From Acidimicrobiia bacterium (lineage in GTDB: Bacteria > Actinomycetota > Acidimicrobiia > Acidimicrobiales > Poriferisodalaceae): a stretch of 64,000 bases of DNA. Shown here one piece after another: positions 47,008-56,531 of this stretch. The first letter of the stretch is position 1. Every line of letters begins with the position of its first letter. Position numbers and translations under genes: made by a program. The DNA is taken from positions 120,059-184,058 of the forward strand of contig JAJEFK010000002.1 in NCBI GenBank assembly GCA_022820505.1. Direction: 5' to 3'. The notes below the pieces were generated by a model. The model was not told the origin of the DNA, ran no database searches, and was given only the letters and a program-made list of their open reading frames with translations.

Positions 47008-48312
47008 ATGCCTACTGAACTGCAGCAGGCATCGTCACTATTCAGCATTCGGTCATCTGGATACGGGCTGAGTCCCTTGCTTATACTTCGGCTGGTGCGC
47101 AGGGTCCGGGCATTTCGGTCAAGGCGAGACCCGCGATACGTCGACCCGGCTGCGCCGGATGATCTGGCCCGGAACGGCCGAGATCGGCACTGGCCGGGGG
47201 CGCGCTCAATCATCCTTGAGGGCGTCACCCACTCGTACGGCCAACCTCAAGCAGCCGACGCCTCCGACGGCGCTGGCCCGGCCGGCGAAACTGCCCGAGA
47301 CGGCTACTCGGTGCAGGACCTGTCACTGCGTGTCGAGCCCGGCGAATCGGTCGCGCTGCTCGGCCCCAGCGGGTGCGGCAAAACCACGCTGCTGCGCCTG
47401 ATCGCGGGGCTCGAACGTCCACTTGCCGGCACCATTCAGCTCGGCGAACGGTTCGTCTCAGGGCCACCGGGCCGGGGCGGTTCCTGGGTGGCTCCCGAGT
47501 CGCGCCGTGTCGGGATGGTGTTCCAAGACTGGGCGCTGTTCCCGCATCTCACCGTGGGCCGAAACGTCGGCTACGGGCTCGAACGGTCGAAGCGGACTCC
47601 CGGCCGCATCGCCGAAGCGCTCGACTTGGTGGGTCTGTCGGGGTTCGCCGAACGCATGCCTTCCACGCTGTCGGGCGGGCAGCAGCAGCGCGTCGCCCTG
47701 GCGCGGGCACTGGCACCTCGTCCGGGGGTGCTTCTGCTGGACGAGCCCTTCTCCAACCTCGATTCGTCGCTGCGTGAGGATGTTCGCAGCGAAGTTCGGC
47801 GGCTGCTCATCGAGCTGGGGATCACGGCTGTGTTCGTGACCCACGACCAGGACGAGGCCTTCGTGGTCGGCGACCGGGTGGGTGTGCTCTGCGAAGGCCG
47901 CCTCGCACAGGTCGACACACCGGACGGTCTCTACCGTCGGCCCGCCGATCCGTTCGTGGCCGACTTCGTCGGCACGGCATCTTGGGTGCGTTGCAGTGCC
48001 TCGGATGGCTTCGCGCACACCCCACTCGGACTCCTCCCCCTCAGCAACGCAGCCGGCTGCGACGGCAACGGTGCTTCAGCGGCCGGCACTGAAGGCGCCG
48101 TCAACGTCATGTTGCGCCCCGAGCAGCTCCGCCTGGCCCGCGGCAGCACCGCCGAGGTTGAACTGGTGGAGTTCTACGGGCACGACTCGATGGTCGTGGC
48201 GAATCTCGACGGAGCGCTCCTGCGCGTGCGCTGCGGACCTGACCCCGAGGTTCGGCGCGGTGACTCGGTCGCTGTCGAGTTCACTGGCACCAGCGTCGTG
48301 GCGTTCGATTAG
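47008..48312 (+). CDS. ABC transporter ATP-binding protein (spermidine/iron/thiamine-type, FbpC/ThiQ-like)
   Basis: Walker A LGPSGCGKTTLLRLIAGLERP, signature TLSGGQQQRVALARALAPRPGVLLLDEPFSNLDSSLR, FVTHDQDEAFVVGDRVGVL, TOBE-like C terminus. Start uncertain; residues before IILEGVTHSYG look non-domain. Confidence 0.87.
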   Translation: MPTELQQASSLFSIRSSGYGLSPLLILRLVRRVRAFRSRRDPRYVDPAAPDDLARNGRDRHWPGARSIILEGVTHSYGQPQAADASDGAGPAGETARDGYSVQDLSLRVEPGESVALLGPSGCGKTTLLRLIAGLERPLAGTIQLGERFVSGPPGRGGSWVAPESRRVGMVFQDWALFPHLTVGRNVGYGLERSKRTPGRIAEALDLVGLSGFAERMPSTLSGGQQQRVALARALAPRPGVLLLDEPFSNLDSSLREDVRSEVRRLLIELGITAVFVTHDQDEAFVVGDRVGVLCEGRLAQVDTPDGLYRRPADPFVADFVGTASWVRCSASDGFAHTPLGLLPLSNAAGCDGNGASAAGTEGAVNVMLRPEQLRLARGSTAEVELVEFYGHDSMVVANLDGALLRVRCGPDPEVRRGDSVAVEFTGTSVVAFD

Positions 48313-49202
48313 CCGAAGCTCGCACGCAGAGGGGCGATGACCTGCTCGGCAAAGCGGTGTGCCGCCTCGGCGCTGTCGGGGTTGCCGAAGTCGAGCACGA
48401 AGTGTCGGATCCCCGCATCCACCAGCGAGGCCAGGAATTCGGCGTACTCGGCCGACTCGCTGTCGGTCGCGGGCAGTGCCCGCTCGACAGTGGTCGACAT
48501 CTCCAGGCCTGCCGGATCGCGCCCGAGACGCTCAAGCTCGCTCAGCACGATGCCGCACTTGCGTCGCAGCGCTTCGAGATCCCGCCGCCATGGCGTGTTC
48601 CAGATGTCGGCGTGGCGGGCGGCAACCTTCAGGCCGATCTGCTCTCCCGAGGCTCCGATGCAGATCAGCGGAGGCACTTCAGGCAAGGGAGGTGCCGCCG
48701 CGCCGTCGATGCGGTAGTGCTGACCCTCGAAACTGGGGTCATCCTGCGTCCACATCAGCCGGCAGATCGTGACCACCTCTTCGAGCTGCGCGAATCGCAC
48801 CTTCGGTGAGGGGAACTCGTAGCCGTACGCCTCGTACTCGTCGCCCCGCCAACCGGCCCCGATGCCCAGGATGAACCGGTTGCCCGACAGGTACTGCAGT
48901 GTCGCCGCCATCTTGGCTGTCAGTGCCGGCGGCCGGTAGCCGTGCCCGAGCACGTGGTGGCACAGCTGCACATCGGGCAAGCGTGCCGCACACCAGGTGA
49001 TCGTTGTCCACGCTTCGAGGAATGGATCAGTCTTGGCATCGAACCCGTAGAAGTGATCGGCGATCCACAGCGAGTCGAAGTGCCCGATCACCTCAGGCAG
49101 GAGCCACTCCACCTGGTCGGCCACAATCGGCCGGTGATCGCTCCACCGGTTGCCGATGCACGGCGACAGCCACCCGAACCTGAGCCCATTCCCCAAAGTC
49201 AC
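48309..49202 (-). CDS. LLM-class (F420-dependent type) oxidoreductase
   Basis: RFGWLSPCIGNRWSDHRPIVADQVEWLLPEVIGHFDSLWIADHFYG, YLSGNRFILGIGAGWRGDEYEAYGYEFPSPKVRFAQLEEVVTI. Confidence 0.88.
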   Translation of the reverse strand: MTLGNGLRFGWLSPCIGNRWSDHRPIVADQVEWLLPEVIGHFDSLWIADHFYGFDAKTDPFLEAWTTITWCAARLPDVQLCHHVLGHGYRPPALTAKMAATLQYLSGNRFILGIGAGWRGDEYEAYGYEFPSPKVRFAQLEEVVTICRLMWTQDDPSFEGQHYRIDGAAAPPLPEVPPLICIGASGEQIGLKVAARHADIWNTPWRRDLEALRRKCGIVLSELERLGRDPAGLEMSTTVERALPATDSESAEYAEFLASLVDAGIRHFVLDFGNPDSAEAAHRFAEQVIAPLRASFG

Positions 49203-49280
49203 GGCGTCACGCTAACCGTGGACTCGCTATGGCCACTGGGCGATCACGGCGCGGCGCCCGCGTCGCCTCCCTCGGCGGGA

Positions 49281-50885
49281 TCAGGGGCGGACGGCGCGCT
49301 TGTTGGGGCGACGGGCGAGTTCCTCGAGCACCGGCTGGGCCAGCTTCACGAACGTGCACGCCAGGCGGCGGGTCTCTCGTGGATCGATGAGATCGACGAC
49401 ATCGCCGTGCATTGCTGCCTTGAACGGCGAGCGGAGCCGCAGCAGCCGCTCCTCGATCATCTCTCGATGCGCCTCTGGATCGGGTGCGGCGTCGATCTCG
49501 CGCCGGTATGCCGCCGCAACGCCGCCCTCGATCGGGATGCCGCCCCACTCCCCCGCGGGCCAACCGAAGCGCAGGTTGAGCGCATGCGGCAGCCCGATGC
49601 TGTTGGGTGCATCGGCGGCCACGCCGTAGGACTTGCGGACGTTGAACTCCACCTTGGGCACGCTCGCTTCTGCTGAAGCAATCAGCGCCCGCACGCCCCG
49701 GCGCATGGTGGCCTTGCGCTCAGCAGCAGAGCCCAGCATGAACCCGGGCATGTCCAGGAAGATCAGCATCGGCAGGTTGAACGCGTCGCACAGGTCCACG
49801 AAGTGCGCGTACTTGTCGGCGCCGTCGCCGTCCATGGCGCCGGCCAGCCGCATCGGATCGCTCCCGACCACACCCACGCTGTAACCATCGAGCCGGGCGA
49901 ACCCGGTGATGATCGCCCCTGCGTAGTGGCGGCGCATCTCGAAGAACTCGCCGTTGTCGACGACGTGGCGGATGAGCGCCCGGGCGTCGTAGCCCGCTCG
50001 CCGGTTGGTGGGAATGATGTTCAGTAACTCCTCGGGCCGGCGATCAGGCGGGTCACCGGTGTCCACGCGAGGTGCCACATGCGCGGTCGTGTTGGGCAAG
50101 TACGAGAGGAACTGCCTGATCTGGTCGAACGCGTCCTCCTCGCTCTCGGCCACGTTGTCCACCTGGCCGCTCTCGTACACGTGCATCCGGTAGCCGCCGA
50201 GTTCCTCCTTCGACAGCGTCTCACCGGTAGCCCGCTGCACCACTGGCGGGCCTGACGGGAAGATCTGCGACTGGCCCTTCACCATCACCGTGAAGTGCGA
50301 CATGAGCGCCGCAGCAGCGGGCCAGCCCGCGACCGAACCCATGATCCCCGCAGCCACCGGCACCTTGGTCAGCATCTCCACGCCTTGCCACCACATGTCG
50401 CCCTCCGGCAGCGCCATCTGGCCCGACTCTTCGTCAGATCGTGAGCTGTGGCCGACGCCTTCGCGCAGCTGCACATACGGGATGCCGTAGGTGATGGCCA
50501 GCGGCTGGGCGAACTGGTGCGGGATCTTGTGGACGTTGTGGGGGCTGCCACCAGAGATCGTGAAATCGTCGCCGCCGATCGCCACCGGCCGCCCGTCGAG
50601 CTCGGCGAGACCCATCACGTAGCCGCCGGGCGTGAAGCCGATGATGTTGCCCTCGCCGTCGTATTCGGGTCCGCCCATGAGCCCACCCATCTCGACGAAC
50701 GAGCCCGGGTCGGCCATCTTGGCAATGCGTTCGCGCACCGTGTACCGACCGCCTTGGTGCTGGCGGTCGATGCGTTCCGGGCCGCCCATCTCGGCAGCCA
50801 GCTCCTTGAGGTATGCGATCTCGGCGATCGCATCCTCCCAGGACATTCCCGGTTTCCAAGTCTCCCGATCCGGATCAACTGGCAT
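49281..50885 (-). CDS. Acyl-CoA carboxylase carboxyltransferase subunit (second, unpaired)
   Basis: ATG 50885; GGRYTVRERIAKMADPGSFVEMGGLMGG, VAIGGDDFTISGGSPHNVHKIPHQ, ARALIRHVVDNGEFFEMRRHYAGAIITGFARLDGYSVGVVGSDPMRLAGAMDGDGADKYAHFVDLCDAFNLPMLIFLDMPGFMLGSAAE. Confidence 0.88.
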   Translation of the reverse strand: MPVDPDRETWKPGMSWEDAIAEIAYLKELAAEMGGPERIDRQHQGGRYTVRERIAKMADPGSFVEMGGLMGGPEYDGEGNIIGFTPGGYVMGLAELDGRPVAIGGDDFTISGGSPHNVHKIPHQFAQPLAITYGIPYVQLREGVGHSSRSDEESGQMALPEGDMWWQGVEMLTKVPVAAGIMGSVAGWPAAAALMSHFTVMVKGQSQIFPSGPPVVQRATGETLSKEELGGYRMHVYESGQVDNVAESEEDAFDQIRQFLSYLPNTTAHVAPRVDTGDPPDRRPEELLNIIPTNRRAGYDARALIRHVVDNGEFFEMRRHYAGAIITGFARLDGYSVGVVGSDPMRLAGAMDGDGADKYAHFVDLCDAFNLPMLIFLDMPGFMLGSAAERKATMRRGVRALIASAEASVPKVEFNVRKSYGVAADAPNSIGLPHALNLRFGWPAGEWGGIPIEGGVAAAYRREIDAAPDPEAHREMIEERLLRLRSPFKAAMHGDVVDLIDPRETRRLACTFVKLAQPVLEELARRPNKRAVRP

Positions 50886-51041
50886 TGCGAACTCCCCGCT
50901 CGACGCCAACGAGTCATCTCGCTGCGATATGAGCTCAAAAGAGGAGGCTAGATGGGCACAGATGACGGGGTTCAGTAGCCGCAGTAAGTTGCGGCGACGC
51001 GGCGAAGGTCTGCGCGTCGCTGAGACTGACTGGGGGTCACG

Positions 51042-52133
51042 ATGGAATTGGGACTGTTCACCATGCCGAGCCACCCGCCCGAGCGCGATCTGCGCGAGGG
51101 CTGGGAATGGGACCTGCAGGTCATCGAGTGGGCCGATGAATTCGGGTTCGGCGAAGCCTGGATCGGCGAGCACCATGCCGCCAAGTGGGAGCCGCATCCT
51201 GCGCCGGACCTGCTGACGCTCGCGGCGCTCCAGCGCACCGAGAACATCCGCATCGGTCCCGGCGGCTTCCTGATGCCCTACTACCACCCAGCGGAACTGG
51301 CCAACCGCATCTCGCTGCTCGACCACATCTCCGAGGGGCGGCTCAACTTCGGCGTCGCCGCCAGCGGACTGCCGAGCGACTGGGAGATGTTCGGCGTGGA
51401 CGGCATGGCCGGCGAGAACCGCGAGATGACCCAGGAATCGGTCGAGTTCATCCTGAACCTGTGGAGCCAGGAGCCCGGCTGGACCCACGACGGCAAGCAC
51501 TGGAAGGGCTCGGTGCCTCACGGCATGCCCGACATGGACCTCGTGCATCACCTTCGCCCGCTGCAGCAGCCGCACCCGCCGATCGGGGTGGCAGGGCTCA
51601 ACTCGCCGTCGCCGACGCTGGAGATGGCGGGTGAAAAGGGCTGGATCCCGATGAGCCTCAACCTCAACCCGCAGTACGTCAGCGGGCACTGGGATTCCTA
51701 CGAGGCCGGTGCTCGCCGGGCAGGGCGCGAGGTCAGCCGCAGCGATTGGCGGATGGTCCGCGAAGTCTTCGTCGCTCCAACCGATGAGGAGGCCTGGGAG
51801 CTGTCCTACGGCGGGATGATGGGCCGGATGATGACCGAGTACTTCATCCCGCTGCTCGGCGCCTTCGACTTCCACAAGTTCCTCATCGACGAGCGCAACC
51901 CGCCTGCGGACGGCGTCGTCACCGTGGAGTACTGCGCCCGTAACAACTGGTTCGTGGGATCACCCGAGACCGTCGCTGCGTCGATCGAGAAGGTCTATGC
52001 CGACGTCGGAGGGTTCGGCCACCTGCTGCTGTTCTGCTTCGACTACTCCGAGGCACCCGAGGCCTGGCGCCGCTCGATGGACTTGCTGGCCAACGACGTC
52101 ATGCCGCGGGTGGCACACCTCACCGGAGACTGA
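51042..52133 (+). CDS. LLM-class flavin-dependent oxidoreductase (bacterial luciferase-like)
   Basis: MELGLFTMPSHPPERDLREGWEWDLQVIEWADEFGFGEAWIGEHHAAKWEPHPAPDLLTLAALQRTENIRIGPGGFLMPYYHPAELANRISLLDHISEGRLNFGVAASGLPSDW. Confidence 0.9.
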   Translation: MELGLFTMPSHPPERDLREGWEWDLQVIEWADEFGFGEAWIGEHHAAKWEPHPAPDLLTLAALQRTENIRIGPGGFLMPYYHPAELANRISLLDHISEGRLNFGVAASGLPSDWEMFGVDGMAGENREMTQESVEFILNLWSQEPGWTHDGKHWKGSVPHGMPDMDLVHHLRPLQQPHPPIGVAGLNSPSPTLEMAGEKGWIPMSLNLNPQYVSGHWDSYEAGARRAGREVSRSDWRMVREVFVAPTDEEAWELSYGGMMGRMMTEYFIPLLGAFDFHKFLIDERNPPADGVVTVEYCARNNWFVGSPETVAASIEKVYADVGGFGHLLLFCFDYSEAPEAWRRSMDLLANDVMPRVAHLTGD

Positions 52134-52158
52134 ACCCGCGCAGGCAGGTGCGCCCGCT

Positions 52159-52235
52159 GCGGAGGCGGCAGGACCCTCAGCGACCAGCGATCCAGCAGGT
52201 CGCAACGTCGCTGAGGGTCCTGCCGTCGCCTCCGC
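52159..52235. other. Long intergenic inverted repeat / hairpin
   Basis: GCGGAGGCGGCAGGACCCTCAGCGAC (52159-52184) versus GTCGCTGAGGGTCCTGCCGTCGCCTCCGC (52207-52235), complementary except a 3-nt bulge; 22-nt loop; no U-tract. Confidence 0.93.
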
Positions 52236-52293
52236 TAAGACATCTGTGCCTCACCGCTTGAGTCCTCAGTCACCGCGAATACAGTGGCAAGCC

Positions 52294-53493
52294 ATGGTGT
52301 CGGCACCGCGGGCGGCCACTTCGCCAGCGCTTCGGACGCTTCGAACGGAGGCCGAGGCGCTGGTTGAGCTCGGTCGGCGTCGCCTTTCCCAGTATTCGGG
52401 GATCGGTGCGCGGAGTGCGGCGCGACGACCGCCGATCTGGCCTCCGGCGCCCGAACTGCCCAAGGGCGACCCCCGTCTCGGACTGCGGGATCGCTGGTAC
52501 TTGCTGGGTGTGGCCGATCTGGTCGGCAGCCAGCCGGTGCCGACACGCCTACTCGGCGAGGACCTGGTGGCGTGGCGCGACGGTGACGGCGCGGTACGAC
52601 TCATGGCCGACCTGTGTCCGCACCGGGGCGCCCGGCTGTCGGTCGGCGATGTCGTCGGCGGCCAGTTGCAGTGCGCGTATCACCACTGGCGGTTCGACGG
52701 CGATGGCCAGTGCATATCGGTGCCGTCCCAGGGTGGCGCCTGCTCGCTGGCGGAGCGCACCCGCGTCAGCGTGAGCTATCCCGTCCGTGAGCAGGCCGGC
52801 TATCTGTGGGCGTGGATCGGCGAGAACGAGCCTGCACCGCTCAGGCTCCCGGCTGAATTCACCGACGAGCGCTACTCGACGTTTCCTGAGACCGTGGAAT
52901 GGGGCGCCAACTGGATGCTCGGGCTGGAAAATCTCGTGGATCTGATGCATGCGCCGTTCCTGCATGCCCGCTCGATCACCCTCAATGAGGGGATCACCAA
53001 CGACCGTGTGGTGGTCGACGATCACGACGACGGCTTCGAGGTCCGCCGCCGGGATCAGACAGGCACCAACTTCGACTGGATCGACATCCACACCGGCGAG
53101 CTTGCGTACGTCCGCTTGGACATCCCGCTGCCGCCCAGCGCCGGGCCGGGTCCGCCGCTGCGGATCCTGGGATTCCTGACGCCGCGTGACAATGCAGCGA
53201 CGCTCGTGCACTTCCCCCGATTCCGTGCGGTGTCGGGCCGCGAGCGTCGCATCTGGCGGACGCTGTACCGGCTGCGCCTGCGCGGCACCCACCTGCACGT
53301 GCTCAATCAGGACAAGGAGATGCTGGAGGGCCTGCGCACGGTCGAGGAAGCCCGCCGCGACGAGCATCTCGCTCAGGCAGACCGACCGGTGGTGCACCTG
53401 CGTCGGGCGCTCGAGCCGGACTTCGAGGCGCAACGGCAGCGTTTCGGCCTCGACGAGCCGACGCCCCCGGAACCTCTTGCCCTGGCTGACTGA
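52294..53493 (+). CDS. Rieske non-heme iron oxygenase alpha subunit
   Basis: Rieske motif CPHRGARLSVGDVVGGQLQCAYHHW; mononuclear iron motif DLMHAPFLH (D-x2-H-x4-H). Confidence 0.92.
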   Translation: MVSAPRAATSPALRTLRTEAEALVELGRRRLSQYSGIGARSAARRPPIWPPAPELPKGDPRLGLRDRWYLLGVADLVGSQPVPTRLLGEDLVAWRDGDGAVRLMADLCPHRGARLSVGDVVGGQLQCAYHHWRFDGDGQCISVPSQGGACSLAERTRVSVSYPVREQAGYLWAWIGENEPAPLRLPAEFTDERYSTFPETVEWGANWMLGLENLVDLMHAPFLHARSITLNEGITNDRVVVDDHDDGFEVRRRDQTGTNFDWIDIHTGELAYVRLDIPLPPSAGPGPPLRILGFLTPRDNAATLVHFPRFRAVSGRERRIWRTLYRLRLRGTHLHVLNQDKEMLEGLRTVEEARRDEHLAQADRPVVHLRRALEPDFEAQRQRFGLDEPTPPEPLALAD

Positions 53494-53543
53494 TGCCGGG
53501 CCTCACGTAACCTGCGACCGCCGACCACCACAGGACACCAACG

Positions 53544-54053
53544 ATGACCCAGACCGCCGCCGAAGCTGCCGAGCTGGAGGCTCGGATCGACGACATGTGC
53601 GCCATGCGCGACAGCCGGCGCGAGGACTGGGACACTTTGGCGTTTCAGACGAAAGCAGGCCCGCAGTACCGGCGCGCGCAGATCCGCTACATCGGCTCGG
53701 GCGGCACCGGCAACCACGAGGGTGACGAGCGGGCGCTGGCCGCCGAGCACTTCACCTTCTCCAACATGCTGCTGCCGCCAGGCGCCGAAGGCCCTGAGCA
53801 CACCCACCACGACGTGGAGGAAGCGTTCTTCGTGCTCGAAGGCGAGCTCGAGGTAACAATCCACGACGGCGATGACTCCGCCAGCCGGCTGCTCGGCTAC
53901 CGCGATCTCATCAAGATCCCGGCGGGCACTGCTCGATCGCTGCGCAATGTGGGCGAAACAGACGCTCTGTTCGTCGTCATGCTGGGTGCATCGAAGCCCC
54001 AGCTGCCCACCTATCCCCCGCACTCCCCCATGGCGGGGATCACGCGGGACTGA
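53544..54053 (+). CDS. Cupin-domain protein
   Basis: FTFSNMLLPPGAEGPEHTHHDVEEAFFVLEGELEVTIHDG ... GYRDLIKIPAGTARSLRNVG. Confidence 0.88.
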   Translation: MTQTAAEAAELEARIDDMCAMRDSRREDWDTLAFQTKAGPQYRRAQIRYIGSGGTGNHEGDERALAAEHFTFSNMLLPPGAEGPEHTHHDVEEAFFVLEGELEVTIHDGDDSASRLLGYRDLIKIPAGTARSLRNVGETDALFVVMLGASKPQLPTYPPHSPMAGITRD

Positions 54054-54077
54054 ATCGTCAGCGCGACCGGCTCCAGC

Positions 54078-54827
54078 ATGAGCCTGCACGGTCGCCGCGT
54101 CGTCGTCACAGGCGCTGGGCGCGGGCTTGGCGAGGCCATGGCGCATGCGATTGCCGCCGATGGCGGATCGGTCGTGGTGGCCGAGCTGGTGCCCGAGCGC
54201 GGCGAGCAGGTCGTGAGCGACATCAGGGCCGCCGGCGGTGCTGCCGAGTTCGTGCCGACCGATGTGAGCGACGAGTCGTCGGTCGCTGATCTTGCCGCTC
54301 ATGTCTCGGGTAGCGGCGGGCTCTGGGGCGTCGTGAACAACGCCGGCCTGGCCGACGCCGTGGGCGGCAAGACGTTCTGGGACATCACGCCTGAGGAGTG
54401 GGATCGGATTCACGCCACCAATGCCCGGGGGCCGTGGCTGGTGAGTCGGGCGCTCGCCCCGCAGATGATCGGCGCAGGCGAAGGCCGGATCGTCAACATC
54501 GCGTCGGATGCGGCGCTGTACGGCTCGCCCCGGCTGGCGCACTACATCGCCTCGAAGGGAGCGCTCATTGCGCTGACACGGGCCATGGCACGCGAACTGG
54601 GCGACCACGGCATCACCGTGAACGCTGTGGCACCAGGGCTGACACAAGGGCCGTCGGCCGAGAGGATCCCCGCGGAGCGTCATGCTCTGTACGCCGCCAA
54701 CCGGGCCATCAACCGACCCCAGCAGCCGGAGGACGTGACTGGCGCAGTCACGTTCCTGCTCTCGGACGACGCCGGCTATATCACCGGTCAGACCATCGTC
54801 GTCGACGGCGGCTTCGTGATGTCATGA
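54078..54827 (+). CDS. Short-chain dehydrogenase/reductase
   Basis: LHGRRVVVTGAGRGLGEAMAHAIAADG, VNNAGLADAVGG, HYIASKGALIALTRAMAREL, ITGQTIVVDGGFVMS. Confidence 0.92.
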   Translation: MSLHGRRVVVTGAGRGLGEAMAHAIAADGGSVVVAELVPERGEQVVSDIRAAGGAAEFVPTDVSDESSVADLAAHVSGSGGLWGVVNNAGLADAVGGKTFWDITPEEWDRIHATNARGPWLVSRALAPQMIGAGEGRIVNIASDAALYGSPRLAHYIASKGALIALTRAMARELGDHGITVNAVAPGLTQGPSAERIPAERHALYAANRAINRPQQPEDVTGAVTFLLSDDAGYITGQTIVVDGGFVMS

Positions 54828-56494
54828 ATGACGGACCCGCTCGCAACGGCGGCGACTTGCTCGTCGAGGTGCTGAGGACACTCGACGTCGAGGCTGCGTT
54901 CGGCGTGGTGAGCGTGCACAACCTGCCGCTGGTCGATGCCCTGACGCATCAGCTGCGATGGGTGCCCACCCGCAGCGAGGCAGCAGCCGTCAATGCCGCC
55001 GACGGGTACGCCCGTGCGAACCGTACGCCCGGGTGCGCGGTGACCTCCACCGGCACCGGCGCAGCAAATGCAGCCGGTGCACTTGTCGAGGCCCTGACCG
55101 CGGGCTCGCCGGTGATGCATGTCACCGGCCAGATTCCCAGCGAATACATGGGGCGCGGCCGTGGCGTGATCCATGAGACCCGGGACCAGCTCGGGCTGCT
55201 GCAGGCCTGCTCGGTGTCGGCGGCAACTGTCGGAGCAGATGCGCATTCCGATTTCGCTGCAGCTGCCGGTCGCTTGGGCTGCCACCCGCGCGGCCCGGTC
55301 AGCCTGGAATGGCCGATCGACCTGCAGTACAGCGAAACGGTCCCGTTCGAGTCGTCTGCGGGTGGCGCGACAGCGCACTCGTCAGGTTCGGCTGAAGTGC
55401 CCGGACCTGACCATGCCGCGCTGGACCGCGCCGCCGAACTCATCGCTGCTGCGGAACGGCCGCTGGTGTGGGCAGGTGGCGGTGCGGTCGGCAGCGGGGA
55501 GCAGATCGACGATTTGCTGGGACACACCGGCGCTGGCCTGTTCACCTCCAACGCAGGCCGCGGCGTGCTGCCCGAGACCGATGCACGGGTCATCGGCAAC
55601 TTCGCGGCCTCGGCGGCAGGCGCCGAATTGCTCGGCCAAGCCGACCTGCTGATCTCGGTCGGCACGCATTTCCGCTCCAATGAAACCCGCAGCTACCGCC
55701 TCGCTGTGCCTCCGTTGCACGTCCAGATCGACGTCGACGCTGCAGCGGTCGGGCGGGTGTATCCGACCGATGTCGGGATCGTGGGCGAAGCCGGCGTCGT
55801 GCTCGATGCACTCAGTCGGCGACTGGCGGGTGGAGCGGCAGCAGCGCAGCCTGCGTGGAGCGCAGCCGTCGCCGCGGCCCGAACCCGATGCCGGGCGCGG
55901 CTGCGCCGCGACATCGGGCCGTATTCGAAGATCTGCGACATCATGACGAGCGTGCTCAGCGATGGGGCGCCCCGTGTCCGCGACATCACCATCCCGAACA
56001 GCTCGTGGGGCAACCGCCTGCTGCCGATCATCGATCCCGCCACCAACGTGGTGCCCCGCGGCGGCGGCATCGGTCAGGCTGTGGGCATGTCGATCGGCAC
56101 CGCGGTAGCCCGTCCCACCGAGCCGACCATGGTGATGGTCGGCGACGGCGGTCTTGCGCCGCAGCTCGGCGAGCTGGCCACACTCGCCCAGGAGAGCCTG
56201 CCGGTGACGGTCGTAGTCTTCGACGACGGTGGCTATGGCGTGCTGCGCAATACCCAGGACCAGCACCTCGGCCGACGCTCAGGCGTCGACCTGCTGACCC
56301 CTGATCTTGCTTCGGCAGCAACGGCATTCGACATGGGCTATTCCGATGCGTTAACGCCTGACGACTTCGCCCGTGCGTTCGAGGCAGCCATGAATGCGGG
56401 AAGCCCGCAGTTGATCCGGGTGGACTGCGAGGCACTCGGACCGATGCCGGTGCCGTTCGTGCCTCCAGTTGAGATGCCCGCGGCGGACCGATGA
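54824..56494 (+). CDS. Thiamine-pyrophosphate-dependent enzyme (acetolactate synthase / 2-oxoacid decarboxylase family)
   Basis: RSEAAAVNAADGYARANRTPGCAVTSTGTGAANAAGALVEAL, TPTMVMVGDGGLAPQLGELATLAQESLPVTVVVFDDGGYG (TPP motif GDGG); ATGA overlap with SDR; track N-terminal extension over the SDR is spurious. Confidence 0.9.
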   Translation: MNDGPARNGGDLLVEVLRTLDVEAAFGVVSVHNLPLVDALTHQLRWVPTRSEAAAVNAADGYARANRTPGCAVTSTGTGAANAAGALVEALTAGSPVMHVTGQIPSEYMGRGRGVIHETRDQLGLLQACSVSAATVGADAHSDFAAAAGRLGCHPRGPVSLEWPIDLQYSETVPFESSAGGATAHSSGSAEVPGPDHAALDRAAELIAAAERPLVWAGGGAVGSGEQIDDLLGHTGAGLFTSNAGRGVLPETDARVIGNFAASAAGAELLGQADLLISVGTHFRSNETRSYRLAVPPLHVQIDVDAAAVGRVYPTDVGIVGEAGVVLDALSRRLAGGAAAAQPAWSAAVAAARTRCRARLRRDIGPYSKICDIMTSVLSDGAPRVRDITIPNSSWGNRLLPIIDPATNVVPRGGGIGQAVGMSIGTAVARPTEPTMVMVGDGGLAPQLGELATLAQESLPVTVVVFDDGGYGVLRNTQDQHLGRRSGVDLLTPDLASAATAFDMGYSDALTPDDFARAFEAAMNAGSPQLIRVDCEALGPMPVPFVPPVEMPAADR

Positions 56495-56531
56495 CGACTC
56501 CTGCAACCAGCCGACATCGAGGCAGGCTGCG

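Noticed and set aside
46907-47205. Possible TPP riboswitch upstream of the ABC ATPase (CTGAG, TCTGGATA strings)
   Set aside because: The TPP-riboswitch elements are out of order and the conserved core pairing cannot be assembled.
54398-54823. N-terminal extension of the TPP-enzyme ORF
   Set aside because: Overlaps the SDR in another frame; the enzyme clearly starts at ATG 54824 by ATGA coupling.
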